Assembly: GCA_019638615.1 (NCBI GenBank)
Contig: JAHBTL010000015.1
Span: forward strand, 1-64,000
Length of the DNA: 64,000 bases
Origin: Chitinophagaceae bacterium
Lineage (GTDB): Bacteria; Bacteroidota; Bacteroidia; Chitinophagales; Chitinophagaceae
Direction of reading: 5' to 3'
The position numbers and the translations under genes are program-made. Shown here piece after piece: positions 60,826 through 64,000 of the stretch (positions are counted from its first letter, which is position 1; the number at the start of each line of letters is the position of its first letter). The notes below the pieces were generated by a model that ran no database searches, had not been told where the DNA came from, and worked only from the letters and a program-made list of their open reading frames with translations.

Positions 60826-62205
60826 TCACACTGTTTTCTTTTGGAGCTCCTTATGACGTTTGCGCAATCGTTCCAGTTGTTGTTTGTAGTCGGGATCCGC
60901 TACCAGGTTTTTTGTTTCGTTAGGATCTTTTACAAGATCAAACAATTCTTCATATCCGTGTTCGGTATACAGGATGTATTTCATTGTATTGCTGATAACA
61001 GCTTCGGATTTCGGAAGCGCGGGTGTTCCTAAAAAATCATGCTTATAAAAAAAGTCTTTCCGGCTTGTTTTGCCGGCTGCCACATCCAAAAGACTTTCAC
61101 CCTGCATAGCAGCCGGTATTGATACTCCCGCCAGCGAAAGCACTGTTGGCGCGATATCAATATTCAACGCGATCGCATCCGGCGCAGCTTTATATTTACT
61201 TTTTAAGATCCGTGGATCATACAATATCATTGGCACCCGTACCGACTCCTGGTACGCGTACCATTTTCCCTGCAGCCCATGCTCTCCCAGGGAAAATCCA
61301 TTATCTCCCATCAAAAGTATGACAGTATTGTCTGCAATGCCCAGTGCCTCCAGCTTCGCCATCATTTTTCCAATCACTTCGTCTACGCCGGTAATAAGAC
61401 GATAATAATTTTTTACCGTTGCGGTATGGAGCTGCGGAGTAGAAAACAATGGTTTCCATCTTACCCGGGCAATGTTTTTATCTGTTCTGAAAAAACCAGG
61501 GAATTGATCCCAGTAAACCGGATCGGCAGTCAGGGGTTCTTTAATTACAACATCCGTATAAAGATCTTTGAATTTCTCCTGCACCGGATAGGTAGGAGGA
61601 TTGCCGTCCAACTCGTGCGGGGCTTTAAAGCTTACGGAAAGACAAAAAGGGCCCTTATCAGCATACTGTTCAAGAAACCTGCCGATACTGTTACCCACAC
61701 TATCGGTGTTGTGTACACGATCGCCTTTACTGTTCAGCAGGTAATATTGCCCATCCATTTCTCTCGAACATCCCCAATAATCAAACAAGGCCGGATCGGG
61801 ATATTGAGCGCCTACTCCAAACTTTCCTATAAAGCCGGTTTTATAGCCGGCCTTACGTAACAACAAAGGATATGTTTGCTGCAGAGCGGCACCGCTGAAC
61901 GCGGTTGCAAAATCTTCTATTTTGTGACGCGATACATACTGCCCGCTTAATATACCGGCACGGCTTACACAACAAATAGCGGTTGTTACATAGGCATTCT
62001 TATACAAAATGCCTTCAGCCGCCAGTTTGTCCATGTAAGGTGTTTGGATGATCTTATTTCCTGCAGCCCCCAGCGCGTCCGCCCTGTGATCGTCGGTAAC
62101 AATAACGATAATATTGGGCTTGGATCGAGTCGCGTTTTTTTGCTGCGCAAAAGCGAATACAGATATACAGGTACATGCAGCTATTAAAATAATTTTCTTT
62201 TGCAT
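60826..62205 (-). CDS. Type I sulfatase (formylglycine-dependent)
   Basis: A 459-residue secreted sulfatase from the ATG at 62205 (MQKKIILIAACTCISVFAFA), with a signal peptide. Metal site: NIIVIVTDDHRAD. The catalytic cysteine, converted to formylglycine, is Cys78 in ICCVSRAGILSGQY; the usual C-x-P/A-S-R has valine in the third place. Further family motifs are GKFGVGAQYPD and LMGDNGFSLGEHGLQGKWYA. It should cleave sulfate esters from a polysaccharide; the ester position is not deducible. An anaerobic or aerobic maturase is not in this window. It overlaps no gene and is 27 bases from the alpha/beta hydrolase. Confidence 0.92.
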   Translation of the reverse strand: MQKKIILIAACTCISVFAFAQQKNATRSKPNIIVIVTDDHRADALGAAGNKIIQTPYMDKLAAEGILYKNAYVTTAICCVSRAGILSGQYVSRHKIEDFATAFSGAALQQTYPLLLRKAGYKTGFIGKFGVGAQYPDPALFDYWGCSREMDGQYYLLNSKGDRVHNTDSVGNSIGRFLEQYADKGPFCLSVSFKAPHELDGNPPTYPVQEKFKDLYTDVVIKEPLTADPVYWDQFPGFFRTDKNIARVRWKPLFSTPQLHTATVKNYYRLITGVDEVIGKMMAKLEALGIADNTVILLMGDNGFSLGEHGLQGKWYAYQESVRVPMILYDPRILKSKYKAAPDAIALNIDIAPTVLSLAGVSIPAAMQGESLLDVAAGKTSRKDFFYKHDFLGTPALPKSEAVISNTMKYILYTEHGYEELFDLVKDPNETKNLVADPDYKQQLERLRKRHKELQKKTV

Positions 62206-62232
62206 TTTGTTGCTTTTGCCCGGCAAATAACA

Positions 62233-63129
62233 CTACGGCAGATAACCGCTGCTTTTCATCCATTTCAAACAAAGTCCCAGCCATTCGTCGTGTGGCCATT
62301 GCAAAATAAATCCATGATCGCCTTTGGGGTAAATATGCATTTCGGCGGGAACTTTATGATGACGAAGCGCTTCATACAACATAATACTGTTATCTACATC
62401 CACTACTTTATCATCTCCCGCATGAATTAAAAAAGCGGGCGATGTTTTTGAAGTTACCTGCAGCTCATTGGAAAACAATTTTATTTTTTCCGTGGAAGGG
62501 TTTTTACCCAAGAGGTTTCGCCTGGATCCTCCATGCCCTAATTTGTCTGTCATGCTTACAACGGGATATACGAGTATCATAAAGTTGGGGCGCAGGCTGG
62601 TATGTTGCGGATTGCTGATAACGGGATAATCAAAATGTGTACCTGCTGTAGATGCAAGATGCCCGCCGGCCGAAAAACCCATGATCCCTATCCTGGCTGT
62701 ATCAATATTCCATTCACCGGCTCTTTGCCTTACCAGTTGTATGGCACGCTGCGCGTCCTGCAGGGGCGCTATACTTTTATCTTTCATTTGTTTTTCATCG
62801 GGCAAACGGTATTTGAGTGCAAATGCGGCTACTCCATGGTCAGCAAAATATTGTGCAATTGCATGTCCTTCGGTACCCATTACCAGCATACCATAACCAC
62901 CACCCGGGCAAACAATAACGGCTGCGCCGGTGGCTTTTTCCTTTGCAGGTAAATAAATGGTAAGTGAAGGATTGGTTACTTTAAAAGCATGCTGCTTCAC
63001 ACTGTCGTATTTCTCTTCAGAAGGTACAGGCAGCATACCCGGTGCCTGTGTTTTATATAACGGTATGATTTGTTGCGCATACAACCCCGGTATATACAGT
63101 ATCAGGAAAAACAAAAAAAAGGATCGCAT
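62233..63129 (-). CDS. Secreted alpha/beta hydrolase, acetyl-ester/xylan esterase-like
   Basis: A 298-residue protein from the ATG at 63129 (MRSFFLFFLILYIPG), signal ending YAQ; the frame to 63258 adds no plausible sequence. It has the oxyanion motif VIVCPGGGYGML, the nucleophile elbow GIMGFSAGGHLAST, the acid in AFLIHAGDDKVVDVDNS and the final His in YPKGDHGF. Sequence like this belongs to acetylxylan-esterase-type hydrolases of Bacteroidota PULs. It probably removes acetyl groups from the glycan attacked by the neighbouring sulfatase and rhamnosidases. It overlaps by no bases and lies close to the LutC gene (stop at 63134). Confidence 0.85.
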   Translation of the reverse strand: MRSFFLFFLILYIPGLYAQQIIPLYKTQAPGMLPVPSEEKYDSVKQHAFKVTNPSLTIYLPAKEKATGAAVIVCPGGGYGMLVMGTEGHAIAQYFADHGVAAFALKYRLPDEKQMKDKSIAPLQDAQRAIQLVRQRAGEWNIDTARIGIMGFSAGGHLASTAGTHFDYPVISNPQHTSLRPNFMILVYPVVSMTDKLGHGGSRRNLLGKNPSTEKIKLFSNELQVTSKTSPAFLIHAGDDKVVDVDNSIMLYEALRHHKVPAEMHIYPKGDHGFILQWPHDEWLGLCLKWMKSSGYLP

Positions 63130-63133
63130 AAGT

Positions 63134-63721
63134 TTATGATTGAAGAATGAATATCCGCATGGTTCTGGATCCGTGCGCGCCCAGCACCAGCGACTGCTCA
63201 ATATCTGCTGTCTTGGACGGACCGGCGATAAAAACCCCGAATCCATAATCTCTGCCACCTATCCGCTCATATGCCTGGTGCATCAACTGCAGAATATCGC
63301 GCCGGTGCAGTACTACAGCAAGGTTTTGCGTAATAAAAGACAATACTCTTTCCGGCAGCATATCATCTGTTATCCATACCGCTGCGTTTTCAGCAACGCC
63401 AAATTGGGCTTTTATCACAGCAAGATCAACATCTTCAAGCAGGTGAGGGTTAGTACCAGGTTCAAAATATTGTCCACGTGATTCTATTTCCGGCACCAGT
63501 GAAATAATCCTTGCAGCATCATTATACTCCCGGTTAATAAGCAACTGTATTTCATCATAACTACCAACCGTATGCGCTGCTCCCCCTATTGAACTCAATA
63601 CTGCTATAAATTTTTCCTGCGCATCCATGTCATCCGGCAGGGGGAAATCAAGAACAGGTAATTCCCTGGGGGCGGGCTGACTTTTTTTAATGGCGGCAAG
63701 GATTTTTTCTCTGCTGTTCAT
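63134..63721 (-). CDS. lutC: LutC-type lactate utilisation protein (LUD domain)
   Basis: A 195-residue protein from the ATG at 63721 (MNSREKILAAIKKSQPAPRE), giving the usual family length. The LUD fold shows in VDLAVIKAQFGVAENAAVWI, VLHRRDIL and YGFGVFIAGPSKTADIEQSL, then VLGAHGSRTMRIFIL at the end, all typical of LutC/YkgG. LutA, LutB and LutC together oxidise L-lactate to pyruvate. It lies 31 bases after the LutB gene. The lactaldehyde/lactate from rhamnose catabolism would be a natural substrate source in this PUL. Confidence 0.9.
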   Translation of the reverse strand: MNSREKILAAIKKSQPAPRELPVLDFPLPDDMDAQEKFIAVLSSIGGAAHTVGSYDEIQLLINREYNDAARIISLVPEIESRGQYFEPGTNPHLLEDVDLAVIKAQFGVAENAAVWITDDMLPERVLSFITQNLAVVLHRRDILQLMHQAYERIGGRDYGFGVFIAGPSKTADIEQSLVLGAHGSRTMRIFILQS

Positions 63722-63752
63722 ATAATAATATATGTCCCGTAGCTGATCCGTA

Positions 63753-64000
63753 TTAATCAGCCTTCCGGTTTTTTTTATACCATTCATTAAACGACTGAGC
63801 TGGCGGCTCAGGCATTTCTCTTTGCTTATACCAGGGATTCAATTTGTTGTTCACGATAAACGGCATTTTGCCCATCACCCACCTGCCGGTCTTCCCGGCA
63901 AATCTGTATACACCGGGATTCGACAGCGTAAATGTCATTCCTTTCATCGCGAGTTTTTTTGCTGCCGGCCCGTACCCCTCCTTCATTAGTACCTGCCGCC
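63753..64000 (-). CDS. lutB: LutB-type iron-sulfur protein, C-terminal part, cut by the window edge
   Basis: The open frame continues to the end of the window with no stop, so only the last 82 or so residues are visible. They include LMKEGYGPAAKKLAMKGMTF and AGKTGRWVMGKMPFIVNNKL, and end QSFNEWYKKNRKAD. This corresponds to the region after the ferredoxin-like clusters of LutB/LldF proteins; the cluster-binding cysteines lie outside. It overlaps nothing and is 31 bases from the LutC gene. The gene order LutB-LutC is the standard one. Confidence 0.75.
   Translation of the reverse strand, partial: RQVLMKEGYGPAAKKLAMKGMTFTLSNPGVYRFAGKTGRWVMGKMPFIVNNKLNPWYKQREMPEPPAQSFNEWYKKNRKAD

Noticed and set aside
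1..64000. CRISPR arrays, rRNA, tRNA, intact transposase or integrase genes
   Set aside because: No regularly spaced direct repeats of CRISPR type, no rRNA stretch, no convincing tRNA fold and no transposase frame were found on reading both strands; a dedicated scan (for example tRNA covariance search) could not be run.

Overview
The window comes from a member of the Bacteroidota, most likely a Chitinophagaceae-type soil or plant-debris degrader. The signs are paired SusC/SusD loci with ECF sigma/FecR regulators, a type IX secretion (type B) C-terminal sorting domain, Bacteroidota-type promoters (TTTG, about 19 nt, TAnnTTTG) and many lipoproteins. No rRNA, tRNA, CRISPR array, intact transposase or phage module was seen.

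Region 1 (1-6,400) is accessory and decaying. It holds the 3' end of a Uma2-type gene, an HTH regulator/nucleotidyltransferase pair of AbiE character with palindromic operators, a second 5'-truncated Uma2 copy, a small gene followed by a severely truncated zeta-like P-loop gene, a DUF6934-type gene with a 56-aa partner, and a KilA-N gene that looks internally deleted. A minus-strand GNAT acyltransferase / MFS exporter / KAS III-like condensing enzyme cassette follows; its MFS gene is split by a frameshift and its KAS III gene seems to have lost its natural C-terminus to another.

Region 2 (6,400-20,200) is housekeeping and cell-envelope: serS with a clear promoter, a small conserved protein, a TlpA-like thioredoxin lipoprotein, a two-PDZ protein flanked by two copies of one repeat, a DinB protein, a membrane c-type cytochrome/DUF1549/DUF1553 protein paired with a DUF1501 protein, and a 1,492-residue protein with about twelve PKD-type repeats and a type IX sorting domain.

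Region 3 (20,160-64,000) lies entirely on the minus strand and is devoted to polysaccharide use. Read in the direction of transcription from the right edge: LutB (partial) and LutC, an alpha/beta hydrolase, a sulfatase, two GH78-type rhamnosidases, an unrecognised TIM-barrel-like secreted protein, an unrecognised mutarotase-like protein and a GH43/GH117-like propeller protein. Next comes PUL A: ECF sigma, FecR, a SusC with STN transducer domain, SusD, a second SusC without STN, a second SusD, an intrinsic terminator and three tandem GH71/GH99-like hydrolases with CBM9-like tails. PUL B follows: ECF sigma, FecR, SusC with STN, SusD, an IPT/TIG lipoprotein and two paralogous uncharacterised secreted proteins. 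A decayed glucuronoyl-esterase-like fragment and a DUF1080 protein end the run.

The logic appears to be sensing through the STN-SusC/FecR/sigma relay, binding and import by SusCD, and depolymerisation of a rhamnose-containing, probably sulfated or acylated glycan. The lactate-oxidation genes at the right edge fit rhamnose breakdown to lactaldehyde and lactate. Both SusC genes that follow a FecR gene carry, on the opposite strand of their 5' leader, a TAnnTTTG box at the start codon and a hairpin with a U-tract. The one at 48,962-49,097 is a complete promoter plus terminator and is the best candidate for an undescribed antisense small RNA in this window. Several families of intergenic palindromic repeats are scattered through the sequence.
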